The position numbers and the translations under genes are program-made. A stretch of DNA of 53,391 nt from Roseivirga sp. UBA6061 (GTDB taxonomy: Bacteria; Bacteroidota; Bacteroidia; Cytophagales; Cyclobacteriaceae): assembly GCA_002427745.1 (NCBI GenBank), contig DIYF01000035.1, positions 1 through 53,391 on the forward strand. Reading direction: 5' to 3'. Below are positions 24,447 through 33,637 of the stretch, piece after piece. Each line of letters starts with the position of its first letter. The first letter of the stretch is position 1. The notes under the pieces were generated by a model. It was not told the origin of the DNA. It saw only the letters and a list, made by a program, of their open reading frames with translations, and made no database searches.

Positions 24447-26387
24447 TTAGCGCTCAAAACGCAAAGCTACTTTATCTAAGCTGTCATTGGAGCCCACCAT
24501 GGTGAGAATGTCTCCCTGCCTCAGACGGGTATAGCCATGTGTTATGAGCATATGGCCTCCTCTCTTTACAGAGAGTATAATGATGTCTGACGGAAGCCTC
24601 AGATCGCGAAGTGCCAGACCCCGGAGGTCCTTGTTGAGTACCTCTACATCCATTGTATCCTGGTTCTCCTCCATGCCCAACAGAAGTGAAGCGGCCTGAG
24701 GAGATCTCACGAAGTGATCCATAAGACTCACAATGGCTGTGCTTGGATCCACAATCAGGCAGTCAAGCTTGTGAAACTTCTCAAAGTTATAGCGCTGATT
24801 AAGCCTAACCACAATGTCCTTGGTACCCACATGTTCATAAAGAGTTTCAGCCACCTGATGGTTCTCTTTATCGGTAAGCATCAGCACTACTGCTTCGGCT
24901 TTTTCTACATTGACACTTGTGAGGCTTTTCAGGCTCAGATCTTCAATCGATACAATGGTGATGTCAGGGTATTCACTTCGATCGATGTCTTGTTGACGGG
25001 TAGCAATTTCAGCTTCCCAGCCATGCTCCTTCAACTGCCGTGCCAGGGCTACCGATTGCGACTCCATTCCTATGATCAGGGCATCCCGAACACCATCAAA
25101 ATGAGGAACATTGGCCTTGAGCCTTGATTCGCCTACCAGATTAATAGACCATTTGAAAAGTGGTGGTCCTACAAACTGGTTAAGCACAATGACAGCGATA
25201 ACAATGGTCGAAAATTCATTGCCCCAGGCTGGAAAGGCATTGGCCACAATGGTAGCCAGTCCCAGTCCGACACCCGCTTGTGTTACATAGGGCATCCATC
25301 CGATTCTGCGGAATAAGCCAGAGTCGCCACCCAGGGTACCTCCCACAAAGGAACCCATGATCATGGTAATCAATCTGATAGAGAAGAGAATCAGCGCAAC
25401 GCCAATCACTTTAGGTAGTATATCCAGTGATACGGAGGCTCCTGTCAGTGTAAAGAAAGCGATGTAGATAAGTGGCCCTACTTCTTCCAGAATTTTCAGG
25501 AATTCATAGCGGAACCTGCTGAAGTTGGTTACATAGAAGCTACCTATAATACATATGAGCAGAGGCTCGAGGTGGAATTCTTTACCGAATTCGTCCAGGG
25601 TAAAGTGTTTTACAAAATAATAAAGTGCGTATACGCCATAACCAATGGCCAGTATAATGCCTGTTTTAACATGCTGGTGCATCCGTATTTTCAGCACCAG
25701 CTTAAGCATTTGTCCTACCAGATAGCCTAGTCCGAAGGAAGCCAGTAATTCTCCGATTAAGACCAGAAGGAAGGTCAGGCTAAAAGGCTCTCCGCCTACC
25801 AGGGCTTTGGATATTGAAAGACAGATAGCGAACAGCAGAATCACCAGGAAATCCTTTACCACGGTTACCCCCATAGCCGTTTGCACAAAAGGCCCTTTGG
25901 CCCTCATTTCGTTGATCACCGCTATGGCTGATGCCGGGGAGCGTGCCACAAAAATGGTGGCCATCAGAATTGAGACGGCTATCTTGTTGGCCGCATTCAT
26001 GTCTCTCATGAAATTGATCTGCCCGGCCAGAAAATAAATGGCCACAGAGCTCACCACAAAGGTGACTACCAGCTGACCAAAGGTCATCCACTTAATGCTC
26101 TTGAATCTGCTTCTCAGCTCCTTGATATAAAGCTCAGCAGCGGCAGCAAAGGCAATGAAAGCCAGGGAAATATCATTGATAAACTGAAGGCTGGTACCCG
26201 ATTCTTTGGGTAATAACTTGAAAATAAAAGGCCCCGAAAACAAGCCAATTACCAAAAGCCCTGTGATGAAGGGGAGCTTGAGCTTTTGGAAAAACCCGGC
26301 AATCTGGTTAGCTGCCACAGCGATAATGGCAAATCCACCGAGTAGTAGCAAGGTTTCTGAGATATTGGACATAGAGGCGTTTTTCAT
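24447..26387 (-). CDS. CPA2-type cation:proton antiporter with TrkA/RCK domains
   Basis: 646 residues. The first ~385 hold 12-13 hydrophobic segments, with the Na+/H+ exchanger-like stretch ILMATIFVARSPASAIAVI (about 141-159). A TrkA-N-like domain follows (about 410-510, ALIIGMESQSVALARQL); its dinucleotide-binding GxGxxG is degenerate (GMESQS), so NAD binding may be altered. A TrkA-C domain ends the protein (about 570-645, KDLRGLALRDLRLPSDIIIL ... LRQGDILTMVGS). The family, including KefB/KefC and YbaL, exports K+ or Na+ in exchange for protons and is gated by cytosolic ligands through the RCK domains. The exported amidohydrolase is encoded 29 nt downstream. Functional linkage between the two is not obvious. 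Confidence 0.9.
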   Translation of the reverse strand: MKNASMSNISETLLLLGGFAIIAVAANQIAGFFQKLKLPFITGLLVIGLFSGPFIFKLLPKESGTSLQFINDISLAFIAFAAAAELYIKELRSRFKSIKWMTFGQLVVTFVVSSVAIYFLAGQINFMRDMNAANKIAVSILMATIFVARSPASAIAVINEMRAKGPFVQTAMGVTVVKDFLVILLFAICLSISKALVGGEPFSLTFLLVLIGELLASFGLGYLVGQMLKLVLKIRMHQHVKTGIILAIGYGVYALYYFVKHFTLDEFGKEFHLEPLLICIIGSFYVTNFSRFRYEFLKILEEVGPLIYIAFFTLTGASVSLDILPKVIGVALILFSIRLITMIMGSFVGGTLGGDSGLFRRIGWMPYVTQAGVGLGLATIVANAFPAWGNEFSTIVIAVIVLNQFVGPPLFKWSINLVGESRLKANVPHFDGVRDALIIGMESQSVALARQLKEHGWEAEIATRQQDIDRSEYPDITIVSIEDLSLKSLTSVNVEKAEAVVLMLTDKENHQVAETLYEHVGTKDIVVRLNQRYNFEKFHKLDCLIVDPSTAIVSLMDHFVRSPQAASLLLGMEENQDTMDVEVLNKDLRGLALRDLRLPSDIIILSVKRGGHMLITHGYTRLRQGDILTMVGSNDSLDKVALRFER

Positions 26388-26469
26388 TTGTCTTACCCTA
26401 ATCTGCCATAGAGTAAGCTACCAAAATAAGCAAAGGAGGCCTAAAATGTTCAGTCCATGTACAAAAAAG

Positions 26470-27684
26470 TCACAGCAAATTTGCATTCACAGTCAGGCCA
26501 TTCACTAAGCTTTTGTGTACGGGGCACTTATGGGCAATTCTGAGAATTCCCTGACGTTGCTCTTCCGTCAGGTTGCCATGGAGTTCCAGGTCCAGATCAA
26601 TGTACTCCATTTTGCTGGCAGGGTCATCTGTATTGTCGGCATCTGCGGCATGTCGCTTTTCACGGGTCATGTGTACCTTTACCTCTTCCAGAGGGATATT
26701 CTTGTGGTTGGCATACATACGGATCGTGATAGCCGTACAGGCACCCAATGCAGCTACCAGCAGGTCATATGGCGTACCGGCCAGGTCTGTACCACCAATT
26801 TCTTTGGGTTCGTCTGCCATAAAGTAGTGTCCATTGGCCATGATTTCAGAAAGAAACCCTTTGCCCTTCTCGTTTCGCACAACCACCTGGCGGCTGGTGC
26901 GCAAATCTGGTTTGTCAGTACTCAGGTCTACATAACGAGCCGCCCATGAGGCAATCATACTGCCTACATACAATGAGTCTTCTTTGTTGCTAAGCAAATG
27001 ATCAGCACCATCGAGAGATATATAGCTCTTGGGGTGCATGGCATTGATGTATATCTTTTCTGCATTGCTGATATCCACTGTCTCATCTTGTGGGGAATGG
27101 AGGATCAACAGAGGTTTTTTCAGGGCCTTGAGTCTGGAGGCTAAATCCGTTCCCTCCAGGTCGTCTATAAACTGTTTTTTGATTTTGAACGGCCTGCCAC
27201 TCAGAGATACAACCGCTTCGCCCGTGGATTCAATCTCTTCGAGGGAATTCTGAAAGAGGTGCTTAACGTGTGGAGGGTCAGCCGGAGCCCCTAAGGTGGC
27301 CACTGCTTCGATTGAAGGAATACGACCTGCGGCTATCAACACTGCGGCTCCGCCCAGTGAGTGCCCGATGATAATCCTGGGGGCTTCGTAATGCTCGGTC
27401 AGATGACTGGCGGCAGATACCAGGTCCTCTACATTGGAAGAAAAGTTGGTGTCAGCGAAATCTCCTTCACTCTCTCCAAGTCCGGTAAAGTCGAACCTTA
27501 ATACGGCAATGCCTTTAGCTGTAAGTGCCCGACTGATATTGGTCACAGCCATCAGGTTTTTGGTGCAGGTAAAGCAGTGTGCAAAAATGGCATAAGCCAG
27601 GGGTCGCTTATCAACAGGCTGTTCTAAGCGGGCAGACAAGGACAGGCCTTCTGCATTCTTAAATTGCAGCTTAATGGTTTTCAT
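26470..27684 (-). CDS. Alpha/beta hydrolase-OsmC fusion protein
   Basis: 404 residues with two complete domains. Residues 1-255 are an alpha/beta hydrolase with nucleophile Ser109 in IIGHSLGGA, Asp200 in SPQDETVD and His229 in GADHLL. Residues about 268-404 are an OsmC/Ohr-like domain with the two redox cysteines Cys316 (ALGACTAIT) and Cys387 (HKCPVHKS). OsmC proteins reduce organic hydroperoxides through this Cys pair. The fusion occurs in other bacteria and may hydrolyse an ester or lipid peroxide and then reduce it. No signal peptide is present. It lies 16 nt downstream of the NrtS-like gene on the same strand and near an Rrf2 regulator and an AhpD-like gene, so the locus has an oxidative or nitrosative-stress theme. 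Confidence 0.92.
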   Translation of the reverse strand: MKTIKLQFKNAEGLSLSARLEQPVDKRPLAYAIFAHCFTCTKNLMAVTNISRALTAKGIAVLRFDFTGLGESEGDFADTNFSSNVEDLVSAASHLTEHYEAPRIIIGHSLGGAAVLIAAGRIPSIEAVATLGAPADPPHVKHLFQNSLEEIESTGEAVVSLSGRPFKIKKQFIDDLEGTDLASRLKALKKPLLILHSPQDETVDISNAEKIYINAMHPKSYISLDGADHLLSNKEDSLYVGSMIASWAARYVDLSTDKPDLRTSRQVVVRNEKGKGFLSEIMANGHYFMADEPKEIGGTDLAGTPYDLLVAALGACTAITIRMYANHKNIPLEEVKVHMTREKRHAADADNTDDPASKMEYIDLDLELHGNLTEEQRQGILRIAHKCPVHKSLVNGLTVNANLL

Positions 27685-27700
27685 AAGGCAAGGGAATTAA

Positions 27701-27940
27701 TCAGGATTTACTCCTCAATTTAATAATTGTACTGGTATAGAGGGACACAAAAAACGGAACGGTATAGGTGATCAGAAGTTTACCTATCTGAAGGTTTTCA
27801 AAATCCAGAGAAAAGATACACTCACCCTGATTAATGCAGTTGAGAATGCTGCCTACTACGAGACTCATCTTTGCAGCAACGATAAGCGCAGACGGCTCTA
27901 ACACGGCTGCTATGACCCTGTTATTTTTAATACGACCCAT
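27701..27940 (-). CDS. NrtS-like small membrane protein
   Basis: 79 residues with two hydrophobic segments. The pattern is that of the NrtS nitrate/nitrite transporter family: a basic start, then AAKMSLVVGSILNCINQGE, then GKLLITYTVPFFVSLYTS. These proteins have two helices and are thought to work as oligomers. No nitrate reductase or assimilation gene lies nearby. It is divergent from an Rrf2 regulator across about 100 bp and directly upstream of the hydrolase-OsmC fusion, 16 nt apart, so those two may form an operon. The family call is by recognition of the helix-helix signature and is fairly confident; transport of nitrate in this organism is inference. Confidence 0.75.
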   Translation of the reverse strand: MGRIKNNRVIAAVLEPSALIVAAKMSLVVGSILNCINQGECIFSLDFENLQIGKLLITYTVPFFVSLYTSTIIKLRSKS

Positions 27941-28042
27941 TTTTGACCTTGGTGAGTTAACTTAAAATTGAGCTTAATCATTCAAAAAGCGTGTCTTCTT
28001 CCTATCATTTGAGCGGAATTCTGTTAATTAGAGTTTATATCT

Positions 28043-28465
28043 ATGCAGGCCAACAAAAATTTCAGTATCGCAATTCAGATTTGTGTCTTTATGGACTATA
28101 AAGGCAACGAGCGTTATTCTTCGCAGGAGCTGGCAGAAAGTGTGGATACAAACCCGGTGGTAATACGCAGACAACTGGCACGATTAAAAACAGCAGGACT
28201 GATGGAAAGCCAGAATGGCCCCAATGGAGGTTACTACCTGGTAAAGGGCACGAATGAGATTACACTGTGGGACTTATATACAGCCACACGGGAGGGAGAT
28301 TTTTTTAACAGACCCAAACCTAACCCGGACTGTGTGGTGGGCAGTAACCTCAAATACCTGGTAGAAGATACGTTTCACAATGCTGAAATGGCCATGAAGC
28401 CAGCACTGGACACTGTAACAATCAGTGATCTGACAGAGAAGCTGAATAAAATTCTCGATTGTTAA
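28043..28465 (+). CDS. Rrf2-family transcriptional regulator
   Basis: 140 residues. The N-terminal winged helix-turn-helix (about 24-66) contains YSSQELAESVDTNPVVIRRQLARL, then GLMESQNGPNGGYYL, the diagnostic Rrf2 wing. Of the Cys cluster used by NsrR and IscR to hold a Fe-S cluster only Cys97 (NPDCVVGS) is present in the usual region, with Cys14 and a C-terminal Cys140. Cluster binding is therefore doubtful and a thiol-based or YwnA-type sensor is more likely. It lies 133 nt before the AhpD-like gene and is divergent from the NrtS-like gene. A candidate operator lies immediately upstream of the AhpD-like gene, so that gene is its most likely target. Confidence 0.9.
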   Translation: MQANKNFSIAIQICVFMDYKGNERYSSQELAESVDTNPVVIRRQLARLKTAGLMESQNGPNGGYYLVKGTNEITLWDLYTATREGDFFNRPKPNPDCVVGSNLKYLVEDTFHNAEMAMKPALDTVTISDLTEKLNKILDC

Positions 28466-28516
28466 TCTCTTAATTTTCAGGGTATTGAAAAAATATTTCT
28501 AAAGCCAGGAACTTAT

Positions 28517-28537
28517 TTGTAACATTATTTATTACAA
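28517..28537. promoter_or_regulatory. Candidate Rrf2 operator upstream of the AhpD-like gene
   Basis: Inverted repeat TTGTAA-N9-TTACAA over 21 bp, lying 61 bp before the AhpD-like start and 51 bp after the Rrf2 stop. It overlaps a near-match to a Bacteroidota -7 box (CTTATTTG, 28512-28519), so binding there would block transcription. The regulator link is inferred from proximity. Confidence 0.5.
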
Positions 28538-28598
28538 TATCGGAATGCATGATAATGCACAACCAAAAAAGAGAAACGAAAAACAAAAACACATAACA

Positions 28599-29147
28599 AT
28601 GAAAACTTTAGAAGCATTAAACAGAGATCAGGTATCAGAAAACAACCAACAGATTTTTGACACTTTGAAGAAGAAGGTAGGTATGGTTCCTAATCTTTAT
28701 GCTACAGCTGCTAACTCAAAAGTTGCCCTGGGTGCTATCCTGGGTTTCGGAGAAGCACTGGGAGGAGGAACTCTTTCAGGAAAAGAAGTTGAAGCGATTG
28801 CTTTGGCTGTGAGCCAGGTAAACAACTGTGAGTACTGTCTGGCTGCCCACACGGCTATCGGTAAAATGAATGGATTTACTGAGGCTCAGACACTTGAGTT
28901 GAGAACAGGAAATATTGAAGATGCCAAACTGGCCGCTCTGACGCAACTGGCAAGAGAGCTGGCTGATAATAAAGGTCGTGCAGCTCAGGGCTTTATCGAT
29001 GCTTTCTTTGCAGCAGGCTATTCAAAAGCTGCTTTGGTAGAGCTGATTGGCTTTGTGGCTGTGAATACTTTCAACAACTTCCTGAACAACACAGCAGGAA
29101 CCACTGTTGACTTCCCTGCCGCTCCTGAATTATTGGCAACGGTATAA
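28599..29147 (+). CDS. AhpD-like carboxymuconolactone decarboxylase family protein
   Basis: 182 residues from the ATG at 28599; the frame is open to 28545, but the extra 18 residues are low-complexity Lys/Gln/Asn and lack homology-like pattern. The alkylhydroperoxidase D signature E-x11-C-x2-C-x3-H is intact: Glu65, Cys77, Cys80 and His84 in NNCEYCLAAH. This supports a thiol peroxidase or disulfide reductase role rather than a decarboxylase. The protein is small, helical and cytoplasmic, and family members form trimers or hexamers. It is preceded by an Rrf2 regulator and a dyad operator candidate, and followed by a terminator, so it is probably a single-gene regulated transcript responding to peroxide or related electrophiles. 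Confidence 0.9.
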   Translation: MKTLEALNRDQVSENNQQIFDTLKKKVGMVPNLYATAANSKVALGAILGFGEALGGGTLSGKEVEAIALAVSQVNNCEYCLAAHTAIGKMNGFTEAQTLELRTGNIEDAKLAALTQLARELADNKGRAAQGFIDAFFAAGYSKAALVELIGFVAVNTFNNFLNNTAGTTVDFPAAPELLATV

Positions 29148-29286
29148 GGGTACGCCCGCAAAGGGTTGTTATCTAGGTGATCTACCTATATAAAAGATCG
29201 CTTGAATTGCTGAAAGGCCAATCTGGGAAAGGGGGAAATTGCTGGATTATATATAAGCCCTCAGGAAGGGTAAGCGACAATAGATC

Positions 29287-29318
29287 AAAGTCCTGGCATG
29301 TATGTCAGGACTTTTTTT
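29287..29318 (+). terminator. Terminator downstream of the AhpD-like gene
   Basis: 9-bp arms AAAGTCCTG (29287-29295) and CAGGACTTT (29306-29314) with a 10-nt loop, followed by a T run. It lies about 140 nt past the AhpD-like stop; the stretch between (29148-29286) shows no gene. Confidence 0.85.
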
Positions 29319-29406
29319 ATGTATTGACTACGGGTTGACGGACCATTGGGTCGGTACTTCTGCAGAATTAAAGACCCATGGTCTCCTGCCTGGAGATTAG
29401 GTTTAC

Positions 29407-31614
29407 TTAATTCGAAGTACAATTCGTGAAACTTGGTAAGTTGGCGGCTGTTAGGCCAGAATCCCTTGAAAATTCACTGCAATACGTTACACCTGCCACA
29501 TCCCACTGGGTCAGGTCCTGGTTAAAGGCTTCTGCAGACCGGAACATAATAGTCATATTCGTGACATTACTCACATCCCAACCCCCTATATCCTGGTTAA
29601 AACTCTTAGCATACCAGAACATTCCATTCATATTAGTCACACTACTCACGTCCCAATCCCCAATGTCTTGATTAAACGCATGAGCAAAATAGAACATCTC
29701 TATCATATCTGTGACGTTGCTTATATCCCAATCCCTGATATCTCCATTAAAAACTACAGCACCAGTGAACATTCCATGCATATTAGTAACATTGCTCACA
29801 TCCCAGCTTCCGATGTCTTGATTAAAGGCACGAGCAAAAGAAAACATATGGTTCATATCGGTAACCTTACTGACATCCCAGGCTCCTATATCCTGATTGA
29901 AAACTGGTTCATGATAGTACCCAAAGAACATAGAGCTCATATCAGTGACATTACCGACATCCCAAGCTCCGATATCTGCGTTAAAATCGGAAGCATCTTC
30001 GAACATAGCTCTCATATCAGTAACATTGCTCACATCCCAGCTCCCGATATCCTGATTAAACTTAACCGCATTACGGAACATACCGCCCATGTCAGTGACA
30101 TTGCTTGTATCCCAGTTCCCGATGTCTTGATTAAAATAAGTATTACTGAAGGTGCTGCTCATATCGGTAACATTGCTCACATTCCAACCTCCGATGTCTC
30201 GATTAAAAGAAGTGTTATATCCAAACATACCACTGATATCTGTGACATTGCTCATATCCCAACCACTTATGTCCCCATTAAAAACAGCGTGAAAGAACAT
30301 CAGACGCATATCCGTGACGCTGCTAACATCCCAATCTCCTATATCTCCATAAAAATGATTGGCATATAGGAACATACGACTCATATCGGTGACGTTACTG
30401 ACATCCCAATCCTTAATATTTCCACTAAAAAAAAAGGCATCTGCGAACATAGATCTCATGTTCGTGACATTGCTCACATCCCAATTGTTTAGGTCACCAT
30501 TAAAATTTCTACAGTTTGAAAACATGCCTGACATATTGGTTACCCGGGATAAATCGGGGGCATCTGAAGCATTTTCTACCACAAAATAAGAAGATGCAAA
30601 TGCCTCCTGCATAGTTTGCCATTCAATATCCCCCCATTGGTCAATGGATATTATCTGTGATGCTCCGTTGGTCAAAATAGCTGGAAAAGTACCTGTGATG
30701 GCTACCTGATAATCCCCCGGACTAGTATAGGTATGTGTAGCTGGCCCTGTCAGGTTACTCTCCGCTGTTCCGTCACCCCAATTCACGTTGTAGCTGTATG
30801 TCAGGCTCTCATTCGTGCTAAAACCAATCGTTTCATCGTCTTGTGTAGTTCTCCAGGTAGTAATAAAGAAAGAGCTTTCATCCACATCGGTCACGTCTAT
30901 GGTGATTGATGCTGAAGCAGTTGAATGTGTATCAGAAACGGAAACAGTAACCGAAAAGCCAGAAGCGTCTTCAAAGTCCAGGGAATTACCCTCAGCAAGA
31001 CTCAATGCTCCGGTGGTCTCATCTATTTCAAATAAGCCCGAAAAATCTCTGCTACCATTAAGCTCAACGGTTTCTGTAATGGAAAAGCTCAGGGCATCTT
31101 CGTTAGGGTCGCTGGCTTGCACCGTGCCAATAATCACATCATCTGCTATGTCTTCTGCTACAGAGAAGGATTGATCGGTTATGACAGGGGCCTCATTTTC
31201 TTCCACATCAGTCACATTTATGGTGATGGATGCGGTAGCCGTTAATGCTGCATCAGTAACTGAAATAGTGACCGAAAAGCCAGAGGCGTCTTCGAAATCC
31301 AGGGATTCACCGGCTGAAAGACCCAGTTCTCCGGTGGTCTCATCTATTTCAAACAGGCCTGAAAAATCTCTGCTACCGTTAAGCTCGACAGTTTCTGTGA
31401 TGGAAAAGCTAAGGACATCCCCATCAGGGTCACTGGCCTGTACTGAACCAATAATCGTTTCATCATCTATGTCCTCGGCAACAGAGAAGGATTGGTTGGT
31501 TATGACAGGGACCTCATTTTTTGGTGTTTCTTCATCATCACCCCCACAGCCACTGGTAATAATGACTATCAATAAGAGCCCGAACAGACTTATATAGCTC
31601 TTGATATTTTTCAT
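29407..31614 (-). CDS. Surface lipoprotein A: two cadherin-like domains, PKD-like domain, 13 DUF285 repeats
   Basis: 735 residues. The lipobox ends at Cys23 (LIVIITSGC) followed by GGDDEE, an acidic context associated with surface export of lipoproteins in Bacteroidota. Two cadherin-like domains (about 34-137 and 140-240) share the phrases SFSVAED, QASDP and [14 protein letters not shown]-like domain follows (about 248-325, NWGDGT ... THTYTSPGDYQVAITG). From about 345 to 700 there are 13 tandem copies of a ~25-residue DUF285/BspA-like unit with consensus FNQDIGxWDVSNVTDMxxMF, then a Cys-containing cap (WDVAGVTYCSEF ... FTNCTSN). Such repeats stack into solenoids and are used in adhesion. It is the only one of the three paralogues with two cadherin-like domains. 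Confidence 0.92.
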   Translation of the reverse strand: MKNIKSYISLFGLLLIVIITSGCGGDDEETPKNEVPVITNQSFSVAEDIDDETIIGSVQASDPDGDVLSFSITETVELNGSRDFSGLFEIDETTGELGLSAGESLDFEDASGFSVTISVTDAALTATASITINVTDVEENEAPVITDQSFSVAEDIADDVIIGTVQASDPNEDALSFSITETVELNGSRDFSGLFEIDETTGALSLAEGNSLDFEDASGFSVTVSVSDTHSTASASITIDVTDVDESSFFITTWRTTQDDETIGFSTNESLTYSYNVNWGDGTAESNLTGPATHTYTSPGDYQVAITGTFPAILTNGASQIISIDQWGDIEWQTMQEAFASSYFVVENASDAPDLSRVTNMSGMFSNCRNFNGDLNNWDVSNVTNMRSMFADAFFFSGNIKDWDVSNVTDMSRMFLYANHFYGDIGDWDVSSVTDMRLMFFHAVFNGDISGWDMSNVTDISGMFGYNTSFNRDIGGWNVSNVTDMSSTFSNTYFNQDIGNWDTSNVTDMGGMFRNAVKFNQDIGSWDVSNVTDMRAMFEDASDFNADIGAWDVGNVTDMSSMFFGYYHEPVFNQDIGAWDVSKVTDMNHMFSFARAFNQDIGSWDVSNVTNMHGMFTGAVVFNGDIRDWDISNVTDMIEMFYFAHAFNQDIGDWDVSSVTNMNGMFWYAKSFNQDIGGWDVSNVTNMTIMFRSAEAFNQDLTQWDVAGVTYCSEFSRDSGLTAANLPSFTNCTSN
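29430..30545 (-). repeat. DUF285 repeat tract of lipoprotein A
   Basis: Thirteen full in-frame units of about 75 bp, plus a leading half unit and a terminal cap. Units differ at several bases but keep the WDVSNVTDM core; some are a residue or more shorter or longer (for example around YYHEPVFNQ). Confidence 0.9.
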
Positions 31615-31930
31615 TTTAGTTTAATTTGACACTCGACTTATAAAAATAAAAAAATGATTGATTCCAATCTTAATGACTAAGCTCGAAGACAAGGAATACG
31701 GAAAGGCATTTTGCCATAATCGCCTGATTCCATTTATCATTTTTACAGAGGAGCTGAGGACAAGCTTCCTGGCTTTTAAGTCATTGTCTTTGCATAAGGA
31801 GAATAAGCATACTTATGACCTGGATCTGGTTTTATCCACATAACTAAAAGAAAGCTCTCTGTAGAAAAGTTTTTTGACCTGAGGTTACGCTTACTTAATT
31901 CGAATTACAATTCGTGAAACCAGGACGATT
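31615..31930. repeat. Spacer repeat, copy 1 (leader of A and 3' end of B)
   Basis: The spacer upstream of lipoprotein A plus the last codons of B is nearly identical to 33638-33950. I count nine substitutions and one single-base indel over about 310 bp. A 61-codon plus-strand frame here (31658-31843) is interrupted by a stop codon in the other copy, so the conservation is not due to a protein on that strand. Confidence 0.88.
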
Positions 31931-33637
31931 GGTGATCGCTAAGCCAGAACTCCTTGAGAAGCCACTGCAACCCGTTACACCCGTTACATCCCATCTGGTA
32001 AGGTTTTGATTAAAAGCTACAGATTGATGAAACATAAAAGACATGGCATTAACATTACTGACATCCCAGTTCCCTATATCCTGATTAAAAGCCCGGGCTC
32101 CAAGAAACATATTTCGCATACTAAGGACATTGCTGACATTCCAATCTCCTATATCCTGATTAAAAGCGCCTGTATAACCGAACATCTTAGTCATTTCAGT
32201 CACACTGCTAACATCCCAACTTCCGATGTCTTGATTAAAGGAGGTAGTATAGCTGAACATTTCAAACATATTCTGGACGTTACTAACATCCCAGTCTCCA
32301 ATATCCTGATTAAATGCTCTGGCTAATTCGAACATTCTTCGCATATCCGTTACATTGCTGACATTCCATCTCCCAATGTCTTGATTAAATACTCCGGCTC
32401 GAGCGAACACTTCAAACATACTCGTGACCTTGCCAACATCCCAATTCCCAATATCACCGTTAAAAGCATCCGTTTCACGAAATAGTTGATCCATACTAGT
32501 AACGTTGCTCACATCCCAGCTTCCAATATCTTGATTAAATGCTCTGGCGCCATGGAACATACCTTGAATATCGGTGACCTTACCAACATCCCAATTTCCG
32601 ATATCCTGATTAAACGCTATAGCATCAATGAACATCTCTCTCATACTAGTAACGCTGCTAACATCCCAATTTCCGATATCGTGGTTAAAGACATCAGCTC
32701 CGGCAAACATTCGATCCATATCCGTGACGTTGCCAACATCCCAGTTTCCTATTTTTATATCCTCACTAAAAGGAGAAGTATTCTCAAACATAGAAGACAT
32801 ATCAGTGATATTACTCACGTTCCAATTGTTTAAATCACCGTTAAAATCTCTACAATTTGAAAACATACCCTGCATATTCGTCACTCGGGATAAGTCAGGT
32901 GCGTCAGTTGCTTTTTCCTCCAGGTTACTACAACCTGCAAATGCCTCCTCCATCGTTTCCCATTCGATATTACCCCATTGGTCGATAGATCTGATGTCTT
33001 GAGAACCGTTGGCGTCTATTGCTGGGAAGATACCTGTAATGGATACCTTATAAAACCCGTAATCTGTATAGGTATGCGTGGTACCTTCTGTCAAGCCATT
33101 TTCTACTGTTCCATCTCCCCAATCTACGTTGTAATTATATTCATGGCCGGGCTTCGTAGCAAAGCCAATGGTTTGCGGAGGTTGTACAATTAACCAGGTG
33201 GTTATAAAAGGAATACCGCCTTCTTCTACATCGGTGACTGTAATAGCAACTGATGCTGTAGTCGTTAATTCTGTATCAGAAACTGAAACCGTAACCGCAA
33301 AACCGGTAGCGTCTTCATAGTCCAGAGATTCGCCATCAGCAAGACTTAATGCTCCGGTGGTCTCATCTATTTCAAACAGGCCTGAAAAATCTCTGCTACC
33401 GTTAAGCTCGACAGTTTCTGTAATGGAAAAGCTAAGGGCATCTCCATCAGGGTCACTGGCCTGTACTGAACCAATAATCGTTTCATCATCTATGTCCTCG
33501 GCAACAGAGAAGGATTGGTTGGTTATGACAGGGGCCTCATTTTTTGGTATTTCTTCATCATCACCCCCACAGCCACTGGTAACAATGACCATCAATAAGA
33601 GCCCGAACAGACTTATATAGCTCTTGATATTTTTCAT
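31895..33637 (-). CDS. Surface lipoprotein B: one cadherin-like domain, PKD-like domain, 11 DUF285 repeats
   Basis: 580 residues, the shortest of the three paralogues. The lipobox at Cys23 (LMVIVTSGC) is followed by GGDDEE. Only one cadherin-like domain is present (about 34-137); its first 90 residues are almost the same as in A. The PKD-like domain (about 145-222) contains DWGDGT and [16 protein letters not shown]. Eleven DUF285 units follow (about 250-540), one with a two-residue insertion ([13 protein letters not shown]), and then the cap [12 protein letters not shown] ... FTNCNSN. There is no C-terminal type IX sorting domain, so the lipid anchor is the likely attachment. Compared with A, the N-terminal part is much more alike than the repeat part, which suggests repeat units are gained, lost or exchanged faster. 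Confidence 0.92.
   Translation of the reverse strand: MKNIKSYISLFGLLLMVIVTSGCGGDDEEIPKNEAPVITNQSFSVAEDIDDETIIGSVQASDPDGDALSFSITETVELNGSRDFSGLFEIDETTGALSLADGESLDYEDATGFAVTVSVSDTELTTTASVAITVTDVEEGGIPFITTWLIVQPPQTIGFATKPGHEYNYNVDWGDGTVENGLTEGTTHTYTDYGFYKVSITGIFPAIDANGSQDIRSIDQWGNIEWETMEEAFAGCSNLEEKATDAPDLSRVTNMQGMFSNCRDFNGDLNNWNVSNITDMSSMFENTSPFSEDIKIGNWDVGNVTDMDRMFAGADVFNHDIGNWDVSSVTSMREMFIDAIAFNQDIGNWDVGKVTDIQGMFHGARAFNQDIGSWDVSNVTSMDQLFRETDAFNGDIGNWDVGKVTSMFEVFARAGVFNQDIGRWNVSNVTDMRRMFELARAFNQDIGDWDVSNVQNMFEMFSYTTSFNQDIGSWDVSSVTEMTKMFGYTGAFNQDIGDWNVSNVLSMRNMFLGARAFNQDIGNWDVSNVNAMSFMFHQSVAFNQNLTRWDVTGVTGCSGFSRSSGLAITNRPGFTNCNSN
31930..32890 (-). repeat. DUF285 repeat tract of lipoprotein B
   Basis: Eleven full ~75-bp in-frame units with a leading half unit and a terminal cap. 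Several adjacent units share the GNWDVGKV variant, hinting at local duplication within the tract. Confidence 0.9.

Noticed and set aside
29148..29286. Possible tRNA or small RNA gene after the AhpD-like gene
   Set aside because: I could not fold a cloverleaf or find a TTCGANTC-type arm; only the downstream terminator is clear.
31658..31843. 61-codon plus-strand frame in the spacer between lipoproteins A and B
   Set aside because: The near-identical second spacer has an in-frame stop near the beginning, so the frame is not conserved.
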